A DNA stretch of 32,942 nucleotides from Oscillospiraceae bacterium (GCA_024404315.1 JAKSQD010000023.1:1-32942), one strand, 5' to 3'; positions 1 through 7,901 are shown, counted from the stretch's first letter. The notes: generated from the letters alone by a model not told the origin. Program-made: numbers and translations.

Positions 1-146
1 GGCACGTCAGCACCGACCTCGCTAATGGTGAAGTTAGCATCGGACTTCACAGTGACAGGACCGCTGACACTTTCAGCAGCAAAAGCGGTCATGCAGCAAA
101 GCGCCAGTGCCACCACCATAGCGAGCATAGATTTGAGCTTTTTCAT
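1..146 (-). CDS. Secreted protein, N-terminal fragment (unidentified)
   Basis: Only the first 48 codons are in the window; the gene runs off the left edge. The start ATG at 146 is preceded by a good ribosome site (AAAGGAGAA). The product opens with MKKLKS, a hydrophobic core of about 15 residues and a likely signal-peptidase site after TAFA, near residue 23, so it is probably exported. The mature part seen so far (SVSGPVTVKSDANFTI) matches no family I recognise. It lies downstream of and in the same direction as the sortase/LCP operon, separated by two hairpin repeats. It might be a surface substrate of that sortase, but the C-terminus that would show a sorting signal is not visible. Confidence 0.6.
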   Translation of the reverse strand, partial: MKKLKSMLAMVVALALCCMTAFAAESVSGPVTVKSDANFTISEVGADV

Positions 147-170
147 AATCATTCTCCTTTCTTGAGATAT

Positions 171-250
171 TTATTCTACGGTGCGCTCACACCGGAGAAT
201 ACTACATTTATTATTCCACGGCGCATTTGCACCGGAGAATACATCATTCA
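171..250. repeat. Two tandem 40-bp hairpin repeats
   Basis: Units at 171-210 and 211-250 match at 26 of the first 32 positions. Each folds into a hairpin: TATTC/GAATA outer arms around CGGTG/CACCG in the first unit and CGGCGC/GCACCG (one mismatch) in the second. Most differences fall in the loop or as paired changes in the inner stem. They lie between the LCP stop and the next gene, and no T-run follows on either strand, so a classic terminator is unlikely. An extragenic palindromic repeat or an mRNA processing/stability element fits better. Confidence 0.6.
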
Positions 251-1254
251 TCGACAGGGAGATAAAAGAGGTCTACCAGCAGCTCTTGGAGGGCTGTCTC
301 GTCCACATAATATTCATCGTAGAATTCCCCTGCCTTGGACTCGCCGGGAACTTTTTTGCTGTTCTCGTCGAGGTTGCTGCCCATAATTTTCTGGATGGCC
401 TCTGCATCTAAATCGGTTTCCAGATAGGGGTCAGCGGTACTTAAAATCTTATCCACGCCGATTTTGTTTTGATCGTTCTTCATCTGACGGAACAATTCAA
501 TCAAAAACCAGTTATGGCGTTCCATTCGAACCTCGCTACTTCCGAAGTTTTTTGTATCTCGGTAGCGGACGAAGCGTTCCACGGCCTGACTGTCCAGAAG
601 GACGGTTGCGCCCTTGGTGTAGGCGGGTTCGATGTAGGAGTAATCCTCCGGCATGGTCAGCGAGATACCACCCATCAGGTCAACCACAGCCTTCATGCCC
701 TCGATGGTGAGGGAGAGGTAATGGTCGATTGGTGTATCATACAACAGATGCGAAATCTTATCTCTGGTAAGGCGGCAGCCGCTTGCGGGGCTGTTACCGT
801 AGGAATACTGCATGGTGAGGTGATCCAAACCGCTATAGATGAGCTTCCCATCGTTGTTATAAGCGTCCACTTCCACCATGGTGTCTCTGGAGAGTTCCAA
901 CATTTGGATGGTTTTCGCTTTTTTGTCAACCAGAAGCAAAATCATGAAGTCGGTTCGGCCATTGTTACCAATGAGACCGCTGCTGACAGCGGAAACGGTG
1001 GTATCCACGCCCATAACAAGGACAGTTGAGATGTTCTCGTTCTTTTTGTAGCGCTTGCCATCGTACATGATGGTATCTTCCCACTCAGAGTCATCTGGCT
1101 CATAATCATTCTGGACGACAGAGGAAGCGCCTTCGTTGCGGACGACGGTGTTTCCTTGGTTGATTTGGCTGAGGAAGAAGCCAACTCCACCGCCCATCAC
1201 AATAACGGCCACAATAGCAATCAAATAGATGAGAGGATTTTTATCTTTGAACAT
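244..1254 (-). CDS. LytR-CpsA-Psr (LCP) family glycopolymer transferase
   Basis: 336 aa. LCP enzymes sit outside the membrane and transfer lipid-linked glycopolymers (teichoic acid, capsule) to peptidoglycan. A membrane segment (about residues 7-29) is followed by an extracellular domain with the family signatures: GVD near residue 82, RTDF near 100, SRDTM at 122-126 and a distal RMERHNWF with the conserved arginines. The start chosen is the ATG at 1254, which overlaps the sortase stop by 14 nt and has GGAGG 12 nt upstream. A GTG at 1296 would add 14 residues but lacks a clear site. It is the last gene of a three-gene operon with a chain-length regulator and a sortase, which suggests a role in wall or exopolysaccharide assembly. 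Confidence 0.88.
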   Translation of the reverse strand: MFKDKNPLIYLIAIVAVIVMGGGVGFFLSQINQGNTVVRNEGASSVVQNDYEPDDSEWEDTIMYDGKRYKKNENISTVLVMGVDTTVSAVSSGLIGNNGRTDFMILLLVDKKAKTIQMLELSRDTMVEVDAYNNDGKLIYSGLDHLTMQYSYGNSPASGCRLTRDKISHLLYDTPIDHYLSLTIEGMKAVVDLMGGISLTMPEDYSYIEPAYTKGATVLLDSQAVERFVRYRDTKNFGSSEVRMERHNWFLIELFRQMKNDQNKIGVDKILSTADPYLETDLDAEAIQKIMGSNLDENSKKVPGESKAGEFYDEYYVDETALQELLVDLFYLPVDE

Positions 1255-2050
1255 CCGTGAGCACTGCCTCCACAAGATAGCGATTTTCGGGCGCACCAGC
1301 GATGCAGGTGCTTAGCGTGAGGATGTTATCATCCGGCGTGACCGGCACATCAGAGAGGATGTGGCTGCTCATATCTCGGATATTAAGGATAGAATCGAGA
1401 TAGTTTTTGCGGTCTTGGGCGCTGGATTGATCGTACTCAGCGGTAATCAAGCGGTCATCGTAGACAACAGAAGCAAAAATCTGATAAGTATATTTGGCTT
1501 CCGGGGTATAAACGTAGATGTAGGGGTGCGCCTTCAAGAAGTCTTCGTCACGGTAGTCCTTGAGGCTGCCGAACATGGTTCGGTTTTTCATGTTGTGGCC
1601 GTAGACTACGGTGATGTAGTTGGACCAATCCTTGGCGACACCGGTATCGGTATAGATGGAGCCGGGGAGCCCTTCCACGCCTTCTACGGTGTGATTCAGG
1701 TAATAATAGGTGTCTTCGTCGTGCTGGAGAACGGGGTAAGCGACCTCGGTATCCGGGATTTCAATCCAGGCGTAAATATCCTCGTTGACCTTATGAAGGG
1801 AATCGAAATCAACCGGGCAGACATAAGGTTCCACTTCCGGCTCAAGGCTGATGGAGGCAGATGCCTCGGACTCTACCTCTGGTTCCGGCTTGGATGGCTG
1901 CTCAGACTCAGGGTGGGAGACGGCGCTCTGCATATCGTTGTAGATCTGGCCACGGTTCCTTTCGGAGTTGGCATAGTAGGTCACATATCCGGCGGCTCCC
2001 GCTGCAATGAGAAGGCAGATGAAAAAAAGCAGTCCTTTTTTTCCTTTCAT
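1241..2050 (-). CDS. Class B sortase
   Basis: 269 aa. Sortases are membrane-anchored cysteine transpeptidases that cleave a C-terminal sorting signal and link surface proteins to the wall or to each other. An N-terminal membrane helix (about residues 5-26) is followed by a Ser/Glu/Pro-rich linker and the sortase domain. The catalytic residues are visible: His152 in VVYGHN, Cys249 in TLSTC and Arg257 in ENRYLVEA. The NEDIYAWIEIPDTEVAYPV start of the domain is typical of class B. ATG 2050 overlaps the upstream TGA by one base and has GAGGA at good spacing; the GTG one codon earlier is less likely. No substrate with a sorting signal is in the window. Confidence 0.93.
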   Translation of the reverse strand: MKGKKGLLFFICLLIAAGAAGYVTYYANSERNRGQIYNDMQSAVSHPESEQPSKPEPEVESEASASISLEPEVEPYVCPVDFDSLHKVNEDIYAWIEIPDTEVAYPVLQHDEDTYYYLNHTVEGVEGLPGSIYTDTGVAKDWSNYITVVYGHNMKNRTMFGSLKDYRDEDFLKAHPYIYVYTPEAKYTYQIFASVVYDDRLITAEYDQSSAQDRKNYLDSILNIRDMSSHILSDVPVTPDDNILTLSTCIAGAPENRYLVEAVLTDVQR

Positions 2051-2790
2051 CACTTATTCCTCTTTCTGGAATGTTTTTTATGTTCCTGACCCTTGCTGTC
2101 CACGCTCTTGTCATAAGGAATGGCAGCGAGCGTAACCAGACCGAGGTACTTCTCTACGTCCTCTTCGTCCTTGATGGTATCATCCATCAGGAAGAGCACG
2201 GTGACAACACCGGCGGCCAGCATCAGCAGGATCATACCGCCCATGAGGGTGTTTTTGGTCAGGGAGGGGCTGACGGGCTTGGTGGGGATAATCGCACGCT
2301 CGACCATGGAAGGCTTGTCCGTGTTCATGACCTCAGCGACCTGCTCACGCAGGATATCAGCCAGGTTATTGCTGATGGAAGCGGCCAGCAGCGCATCAGG
2401 ATTGCGAACGGTGATGGTCAGCATGTGGGAATCAGAAGGGTTACTGATGGTGATGGTATCGACCAAATTTTCATAAGTAGTATCCAGGTTCTGCTCCTCA
2501 ATGACACGTTCAACGACATCACGAGTTTTTGCGATAATCTGGAAGTCAACTGTGAGCTGGTTGCCCATCTGGATATCCGCAAGGGAGGTAATGCTGGTTG
2601 TTTTGTTAAAGATATAGATAGTGGAAACAGCCTCATACTGCGGAGTAATCAGGAACTCGGTTCCAGCTGCGGCCACGGTACATCCTAAAATAAAGCACAG
2701 AATCAAGGTTCGGATATTTTTCCAAAGCGCCGCTCCCAACTGAAGAAGATCAATGGTATCCTCTTCATTGGCAAATCTGTTTGTTTTCAT
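2050..2790 (-). CDS. Wzz/CapA-type polysaccharide chain-length regulator
   Basis: 246 aa. It has the layout of the YveK/CpsC/Wzz family: a cytoplasmic N-terminus, TM1 at about 28-48, an extracytoplasmic domain (PQYEAVSTIYIFN and a VERVIEEQNLD coil-like part), a proline-rich PTKPVSPSLTKN segment and TM2 at about 180-202. The C-terminal tail is short and basic (HKKHSRKRNK). Such proteins set polymer length and, in Gram-positives, activate a separate tyrosine kinase; no kinase gene is present here. ATG 2790 is preferred, because the frame is open to 2880 but the extra 30 residues do not look like the family. It is the first gene of the operon and is coupled to the sortase by a TGATG overlap. Confidence 0.85.
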   Translation of the reverse strand: MKTNRFANEEDTIDLLQLGAALWKNIRTLILCFILGCTVAAAGTEFLITPQYEAVSTIYIFNKTTSITSLADIQMGNQLTVDFQIIAKTRDVVERVIEEQNLDTTYENLVDTITISNPSDSHMLTITVRNPDALLAASISNNLADILREQVAEVMNTDKPSMVERAIIPTKPVSPSLTKNTLMGGMILLMLAAGVVTVLFLMDDTIKDEEDVEKYLGLVTLAAIPYDKSVDSKGQEHKKHSRKRNK

Positions 2791-2921
2791 TATATTTTCA
2801 TTCCTCTCGATATCTCTTGAACAAGAACCGGTAAAAAATTCCTTTTCATAGAACACTGCACAATTATGATTGTATAGCATTTATGAGTCGGCGCTCAACC
2901 GTAATCATCTAAGCTTTACAC

Positions 2922-2950
2922 AGTATAATCCTGCTGTTTCAAATTTGCAA
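2922..2950 (-). promoter_or_regulatory. Promoter of the wzz-sortase-LCP operon
   Basis: On the minus strand, TTGCAA (2945-2950), a 17-bp spacer and TATACT (2922-2927), a strong sigma-A type match. A second candidate lies closer to the gene: TTGAGC (2893-2898), 16 bp, TGC-TATACA (-10 at 2871-2876). The remaining stretch from 2951 to 3211 is AT-rich, and I see no gene or clear terminator in it. Confidence 0.65.
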
Positions 2951-3211
2951 GACTAAATTTTCTATAAATGCCAGGCGATACCAAGGTGTTTTTTTGTGCA
3001 AATTACCCCTATCTAATCCAAATTCTCTGCAAAAACGGCAAAAATCTCGTAAGTTCAAAGGCTATCGAACACTTTTTCTGTTTATACCTACATTTTTTAT
3101 ATTTTACCGCATATAGAAGAAATAATCAAGCCCTAAGAAAAGATAGAATAAAGAAATTTTCTGAAAGAATGCAGCGCCGCCGCCGAAGTCCCTCAAAACA
3201 ACACCATGCTA

Positions 3212-4132
3212 TCATGAAAGGCGGTTAAACTGAGTCAGCAGGCGGCGGAGCTCTTCCGGTGTGTCCACGTCTTGCAGCTCCCATTCCTCTTTGACCCAAA
3301 CCAGACGAAGCTGTTCGGGATGTTTTTGGATGACTGCGCCGCCGCCCTTTCCTTCTGGGAGCGTGGACAGCTCCTCAAAGGCCCAGCGAGGGAAAAAGAC
3401 CGGCAAACCGTACCGCTCGCCATACGCTGCCCGCCAAATAACTGTTTTTTCCAAGTCCGCTTGTTGGCAGATTTTTTCTACTGTCTCTCGCCGGAGAAGC
3501 GGCTGGTCTCCCGGAAGAAAGACACAGCCTTCCACTTGCTGCCCAATCGCTTCCACACCCAGGCGGACGGTATCGCTCCGAAGGGGCAGCGTGTGATAAA
3601 CAACCTCTATCCCTTGCCTCAAACAGAGCGTTTCCACCTCATGATGGCGTGTAACCACCACTCGTTTGGAAAAAAGTCCTTCTGTTGCATCCAGCGCCCA
3701 TTGAATCAAGGGTTTTCCAGCGAAATCCGCCATCAGTTTGTTGCCACCGAAGCGCTTTCCCAGCCCAGAGGCCATGATCACGCAGCCTTGGTTTCGTGCC
3801 GAGGGAAAAAACTGCCGGTAAAGCTTTTGATTGGCCGCTATGCAAGCGTCCCGATAGGCTTCGTATTGGTCAAGCCAAGCTTTTCCCTGCGGGGTCAAAG
3901 AGCTTCCTCCGCCGGATTTTCCTCCCGCAGAACGCAGAATCAATGCAAATCCCAAGGCTTTTTCGGCGTTATTGACTATTTTTAGTGCCTTTGTATAGGC
4001 CATTCCCATGGACAGCGCCGCCGCTCGAAGGGAGCCGGTTTCTTCCACCCTGCGGAGCAGGCGGTTCGGCCCTTCCCCAAAGAACTTTTCGTGCTGCTCA
4101 TCCACAAAGATAATTTTGGTAATTGACTCCAT
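3212..4132 (-). CDS. ModE-type HTH fused to MocA/MobA-like nucleotidyltransferase
   Basis: 306 aa with two parts. Residues 1-110 resemble the ModE/LysR-like winged helix (GPNRLLRRVEETGSLRAAA, MAYTKALKIVNNAEKALG, and the GGKSGGGSSLTPQG wing). Residues 115-300 are a nucleotidyltransferase with ASGLGKRFGGNK (121-132), PGDQP (207-211) and DVDTPEEL (288-295), as in MocA/MobA enzymes that add CMP or GMP to molybdopterin. The molybdate-sensing TOBE domains of true ModE are absent. The gene is divergent from the molybdenum hydroxylase operon, so it probably finishes that enzyme's cofactor (MCD is usual for xanthine-dehydrogenase types) and may bind DNA nearby. ATG 4132 has GGAGCG five bases upstream. 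CTP versus GTP preference cannot be read from the sequence. Confidence 0.85.
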   Translation of the reverse strand: MESITKIIFVDEQHEKFFGEGPNRLLRRVEETGSLRAAALSMGMAYTKALKIVNNAEKALGFALILRSAGGKSGGGSSLTPQGKAWLDQYEAYRDACIAANQKLYRQFFPSARNQGCVIMASGLGKRFGGNKLMADFAGKPLIQWALDATEGLFSKRVVVTRHHEVETLCLRQGIEVVYHTLPLRSDTVRLGVEAIGQQVEGCVFLPGDQPLLRRETVEKICQQADLEKTVIWRAAYGERYGLPVFFPRWAFEELSTLPEGKGGGAVIQKHPEQLRLVWVKEEWELQDVDTPEELRRLLTQFNRLS

Positions 4133-4174
4133 AAAAACGCTCCGCTTTCATTATAGTTTAAAAAATACAACGAA

Positions 4175-4203
4175 ATTATAACAAACTCTCTTTTCTTAAT
4201 CAA
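4175..4203 (-). promoter_or_regulatory. Promoter of the ModE-MocA fusion gene
   Basis: On the minus strand, TTGATT (4198-4203), 17 bp, then TGT-TATAAT (-10 at 4175-4180). Its -35 lies inside the palindrome at 4191-4208. Confidence 0.65.
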
Positions 4204-4208
4204 GAAAA
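4191..4208. promoter_or_regulatory. Palindromic operator candidate between divergent promoters
   Basis: TTTTCTT-AATC-AAGAAAA is a perfect 7-bp inverted repeat. It covers the -35 of the leftward promoter and the place where the rightward promoter should have its -35. A dimeric regulator bound here could control both directions. The regulator is not identified; the adjacent HTH fusion protein is the obvious candidate, by inference only. Confidence 0.45.
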
Positions 4209-4210
4209 AC

Positions 4211-4219
4211 TGCTATACT
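4211..4219 (+). promoter_or_regulatory. Extended -10 promoter of the molybdenum hydroxylase operon
   Basis: TGC-TATACT (-10 at 4214-4219) lies 40 bases ahead of the first gene. The hexamer 17 bp upstream (TTTTCT) is a poor -35, so the promoter may depend on its extended -10 or on an activator at the overlapping palindrome. Confidence 0.6.
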
Positions 4220-4258
4220 AAAAATGGTGAACTCATTTCCATTTAAAGGAGTCATTTT

Positions 4259-5047
4259 ATGGTAACGATACAGAAATACGTCCGTGCAAAAACGCTGGAA
4301 GAAGCCTATACCCTCAACCAGAACAAGCGCAACCGCATTGTTGCCGGTATGCTGTGGATGAAAACAGGTTCCGGCTCGATGAATACCGCCATTGACCTGT
4401 GTGATCTGGGGCTGGACAAAATCGAAGAGACAGAGGAGCAATTCTCCATCGGCGCTATGGTCACACTGCGCCAGATTGAGCTGCACGAAGGACTGAACGC
4501 ATACAGCAGCGGTGCCATCCGAAACGCCGTTCATGACATCATCGGCGTTCAGTTCCGCAACTCCGCCACGGTGGGTGGCAGCATTTGGGGACGTTTTGGT
4601 TTTTCCGATGTTCTGACGGTCTTCCTGGCTCTGGACACCTATGTAGAGCTTTATAAAGGTGGCATCCTTCCTTTGGAGCAATTCGCCAAGCTGCCTTATG
4701 ACAATGACCTGCTGGTTCGTGTCATCGTGAAGAAGGCTCCCGCCGCCGTTGTTTACTCCGCTATGCGCATTCAGCGCACGGATTTCCCCGTGCTCACCTG
4801 CACTGTCTCTCAGGTGGACGGTCAGTATCGAGCCAGCATTGGTGCTCGACCCGGTAGGGCAATGCTTGTTCGGGACGATGAGCATTTGTTGGCCGATGGC
4901 ATTACCCAGCAGAGCGCCGAAGCGTTTGCTGCTTCTGTGGCGGAACGGGTTCCCACGCTGGGCAATATCCGTGGAAGTGCTGCCTACCGCACCCACCTCA
5001 TCAAAGTACTGACCCAACGAAACGTGCTGGCACTGGGAGGCCTGTAA
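4259..5047 (+). CDS. Xanthine dehydrogenase-type FAD-binding subunit
   Basis: 262 aa. This is the medium (FAD) subunit of a three-subunit molybdenum hydroxylase; it passes electrons from the iron-sulfur subunit to the final acceptor. The family signature NSATVGGSIWGRFGFSDVL is at 101-119. The first flavin loop, usually AGGTDL, reads VAGMLWMK (28-35), a divergence from the usual motif. The C-terminal part (IGARPGRAML and the VPTLGNIRGSAAYRTHLIKVL segment) fits the CO-dehydrogenase flavoprotein C-terminal domain. It is slightly short for the family (usually about 280-290). An AAAGGAG site precedes ATG 4259, and the stop is one base from the next gene. Confidence 0.9.
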   Translation: MVTIQKYVRAKTLEEAYTLNQNKRNRIVAGMLWMKTGSGSMNTAIDLCDLGLDKIEETEEQFSIGAMVTLRQIELHEGLNAYSSGAIRNAVHDIIGVQFRNSATVGGSIWGRFGFSDVLTVFLALDTYVELYKGGILPLEQFAKLPYDNDLLVRVIVKKAPAAVVYSAMRIQRTDFPVLTCTVSQVDGQYRASIGARPGRAMLVRDDEHLLADGITQQSAEAFAASVAERVPTLGNIRGSAAYRTHLIKVLTQRNVLALGGL

Positions 5048-5048
5048 T

Positions 5049-5504
5049 ATGGAAATCAAGATCAAGCTGAATGGAAAAATGGTCGTTGACAACATTGAAG
5101 CTGACCTGCTGCTCATCGACTTTGTGAGAAGCCACGGCTGCCGCAGCGTCAAGCGTGGCTGCGAAAGCTCCAACTGCGGCCTTTGTACCGTGCTGATGGA
5201 TGGGAAGCCCGTTCTCTCCTGCTCTGTGCTGGCGGCTCGTGCCGACGGCCACACGGTTCAGACGCTGGAGGGACTCCAGGAAGAGGCTTCCAACTTCGTG
5301 GGATTCATCGCCGACCAGGGCGCTGACCAGTGTGGTTTCTGCAACCCCGGCTTTGTGATGAACACCATTTCTCTGCTCCGAGAGAATCCCGATCCCACCG
5401 ACGACGAGATTCGTGCTTATCTGTCAGGCAATCTCTGCCGCTGCACCGGTTATGAAGGCCAGCTCCGTGGCATTCGGAACTATCTGAACAGCCGCAAGGA
5501 TTAA
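5049..5504 (+). CDS. Xanthine dehydrogenase-type 2Fe-2S subunit
   Basis: 151 aa, the usual size of the small subunit. All eight cluster ligands are visible: Cys38, 43, 46 and 58 (plant-ferredoxin-type cluster, GCESSNCGLCTV) and Cys95, 98, 130 and 132 (QCGFCNPGF and GNLCRCTGY, the helical cluster next to the Moco). It carries electrons from the molybdenum centre to FAD. It starts two bases after the FAD gene stop and is followed 12 bases later by the large subunit, so the three are one transcript. Confidence 0.96.
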   Translation: MEIKIKLNGKMVVDNIEADLLLIDFVRSHGCRSVKRGCESSNCGLCTVLMDGKPVLSCSVLAARADGHTVQTLEGLQEEASNFVGFIADQGADQCGFCNPGFVMNTISLLRENPDPTDDEIRAYLSGNLCRCTGYEGQLRGIRNYLNSRKD

Positions 5505-5516
5505 AGGAGGAGCGTT

Positions 5517-7811
5517 ATGGAACACAAGAATTACAAAGCCATCAATCAATCTGTCCGCAAAAAGGATTCTATGCAGCTGCTTTTGGGCAAGCCTGTTTAT
5601 ACGGATGACATCACCTCTGATGACGCTCTGGTGGTCAAGCTGCTCCGCAGCCCCCACGCTAACGCCATCGTGCAGGACATCAATGTGACCATCGCCAAGA
5701 AGGTTCCCGGAGTCGTAGACATCTATACTTGGAAAGACGTTCCAAAGCAGCGCTTTGAAATCGCCGGTCAGACCTATCCTGAGCCTTCCCCCTATGACCG
5801 CCTGATTATTGATCGTCATGTCCGCTTTTCGGGTGACATCGTTGCTATCATCGCCGCTGAGACCGAAAAGGCCGCAAACAAAGCAATGAAGCTCATCAAG
5901 GTCAAGTATGAGGTTCTGGAGCCCGTTCTGGATTTCCACACGGCCAAGGATAACCCCATCCTTGTCCATCCAGAAGAGGACTGGGCGCAGTACTGCCCTG
6001 TGGGTGGCGACAACAAGCGCAATCTGGTTTCCACGGAATTTCACGCTGACGGAGACGTGGAAGCAATTCTTTCTGACTGCGACATTGTGATTGACCACAA
6101 ATACCACACCAAGGCTTACAACCAGGCTATGATGGAAACCTTCCGCACCTACTGCGAAATGGATCGCTATGGAAGACTGCACGTTATCTCTTCCACGCAG
6201 ATTGTTTTCCACGCTCGCCGCATCCTGTCTCAGGCACTTGGCATCCCAAAAAGCCGCATTCGAGTGGAAAAGCCCCGCATTGGCGGCGGTTTCGGCGCAA
6301 AGCAAACCGCTGTCTCCGAAGTCTATCCCGCTTTTGTCACCTTGAAAACGGGCAGACCCTGTGAGCTAATCTTCACTCGTGAAGAATGCTTCATTGGCGG
6401 CTGTCCCCGCCATGAGATGGAAATCCATGTGCGGCTGGGTGCCAGCAAGGACGGCATCATCCGTGCCATTGATTTCCACGCTCTGTCCAATTCTGGCGCT
6501 TACGGCGAGCACGGCCCCACGACGGTCGGTCTGACTGGTACGAAATCCATCCCGATGTATACCAGCAATCTGGAAGCGTACCGATTTGATTGTGAGGTTG
6601 TTTATACCAATACGGTTTCCGCCGGTGCTTATCGTGGTTACGGCGCAACACAGGGCCTGTTCGCTGTGGAATCCGCCGTCAACGAGCTGGCCGAAAAGCT
6701 CCACATCGACCCCACCTCCATCCGTGACAAAAACATGGTCAAGGAAGGAATGGTTATGCCCGCTTATTACGGGGAAACCGCAAACGCCTGCGCCCTGGAT
6801 CGCTGCCTGGATCACTGCCGCAGAATCTTCAATTGGGAAGAAAAATATCCCGTCCGAGATATGGGCAACGGAAAGGTTCGTACCGCTGGCGTTGCCATGG
6901 CAATGCAAGGCTCCTGCATCTCCAATCTGGATGTTGGCTCCGCAACCGTTAAGCTGAATGAAGACGGCGGTTATAATCTGCTCATCGGTGCCGCCGACAT
7001 GGGAACCGGCTGTGACACCATTCTTTCTCAGATGGTGGCCGAGAGTATGGGCTGTTCCGTGGATAACGTTGCCGTCTTTGGCGCTGACACCGACGCTTCT
7101 CCCTACGACTCCGGATCCTATGCTTCTTCTACCACCTATATTACCGGCATGGCTGTTTATAAAGCCTGCGAGAGCTTAAAAAAGCGGATGTGTGCGATTG
7201 CCGCCGAGATGCTGGACTGCAACGTGGACGAGCTGGCCTTTGAGGACGGCCAGGTGATTCGGCTTGGCACAGACACCACCGTCAGCCCCGTAGACATCAC
7301 CTACAAGGCTCAGTGCAACAGCAACCTGGTAGCGGAAGCCACGGAAAGCCACGCTTCCCCCGTCTCTCCTCCTCCTTATATGGTTGGCATGGTGGAAATC
7401 GAGCTGGACAAGCTCACCGGCAAGGTGGACATCCTGGATTACAAGGCCGTTGTGGACTGCGGCATTCCCATCAATCCCGCTTTGGCTCGTGTTCAAACCG
7501 AGGGCGGCATTGTGCAGGGTATTGGTCATACGCTGATGGAGAACGTCACCTTTAATCGCTTCAACCGTCCTGCCGAGAGCAGCTTTTTGCAATATAAAAT
7601 TCCTACCCGTCTGGACATGGGCAAGTTGAGAGTGGAATTTGAGCACAGCTATGAGCCGACCGGCCCCTTTGGTGCAAAAAGCATCGGTGAGATTGTCATC
7701 AACACGCCCGGCCCCGCCATCGCTCACGCCATTTACCGTGCTACTGGTGTCTGGCATCGTGAGCTTCCCATCACTCCTGAGCAAATTGCGCTGTCTAAGC
7801 CCGAAGAATAA
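5517..7811 (+). CDS. Xanthine dehydrogenase-type molybdopterin-binding subunit
   Basis: 764 aa, normal for the catalytic subunit. It hydroxylates a heterocycle using water oxygen and a molybdenum-pterin cofactor. Visible motifs are the N-terminal LLGKPVYTDDI domain, GGGFGAKQ (Moco loop), the RGYGATQ loop, GAADMGTGCDTILSQ and GAKSIGE, whose Glu is the catalytic base in the family. In the first loop Gln stands where mammalian xanthine oxidase has the substrate-binding Glu (GGKE). Xanthine is the likely substrate because an NCS2 permease and xpt follow, but nicotinate, purine or other hydroxylases share these motifs. AAAGGAGGAGCGTT precedes ATG 5517. Codon use is strongly biased (CTG, GGC/GGT), as in well-expressed genes. 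Confidence 0.9.
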   Translation: MEHKNYKAINQSVRKKDSMQLLLGKPVYTDDITSDDALVVKLLRSPHANAIVQDINVTIAKKVPGVVDIYTWKDVPKQRFEIAGQTYPEPSPYDRLIIDRHVRFSGDIVAIIAAETEKAANKAMKLIKVKYEVLEPVLDFHTAKDNPILVHPEEDWAQYCPVGGDNKRNLVSTEFHADGDVEAILSDCDIVIDHKYHTKAYNQAMMETFRTYCEMDRYGRLHVISSTQIVFHARRILSQALGIPKSRIRVEKPRIGGGFGAKQTAVSEVYPAFVTLKTGRPCELIFTREECFIGGCPRHEMEIHVRLGASKDGIIRAIDFHALSNSGAYGEHGPTTVGLTGTKSIPMYTSNLEAYRFDCEVVYTNTVSAGAYRGYGATQGLFAVESAVNELAEKLHIDPTSIRDKNMVKEGMVMPAYYGETANACALDRCLDHCRRIFNWEEKYPVRDMGNGKVRTAGVAMAMQGSCISNLDVGSATVKLNEDGGYNLLIGAADMGTGCDTILSQMVAESMGCSVDNVAVFGADTDASPYDSGSYASSTTYITGMAVYKACESLKKRMCAIAAEMLDCNVDELAFEDGQVIRLGTDTTVSPVDITYKAQCNSNLVAEATESHASPVSPPPYMVGMVEIELDKLTGKVDILDYKAVVDCGIPINPALARVQTEGGIVQGIGHTLMENVTFNRFNRPAESSFLQYKIPTRLDMGKLRVEFEHSYEPTGPFGAKSIGEIVINTPGPAIAHAIYRATGVWHRELPITPEQIALSKPEE

Positions 7812-7832
7812 CTTGCAGCATATTTCCTGCCG

Positions 7833-7852
7833 TTTTTTGGCCTACCAAAAAA
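7833..7852. terminator. Weak hairpin after the hydroxylase operon
   Basis: TTTTTTGG-CCTA-CCAAAAAA is a perfect 8-bp inverted repeat 22 bases after the stop. The stem is mostly A-T and no T-run follows, so termination may be partial and the permease could be partly co-transcribed. Confidence 0.3.
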
Positions 7853-7901
7853 ACACCTGAATTCTCCCTTTTTTCCCGTTGTTTCCTGTTAATTTGTTCT
7901 A

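Noticed and set aside
2968-3228. 86-codon plus-strand frame in the AT-rich intergenic region
   Set aside because: Starts at an ATG without a ribosome site, has a non-protein-like composition and runs into the end of the fusion gene.
4196-5254. 352-codon minus-strand frame across the FAD and 2Fe-2S genes
   Set aside because: Runs against two clear Moco-hydroxylase subunit genes and crosses their junction; no motif of its own.
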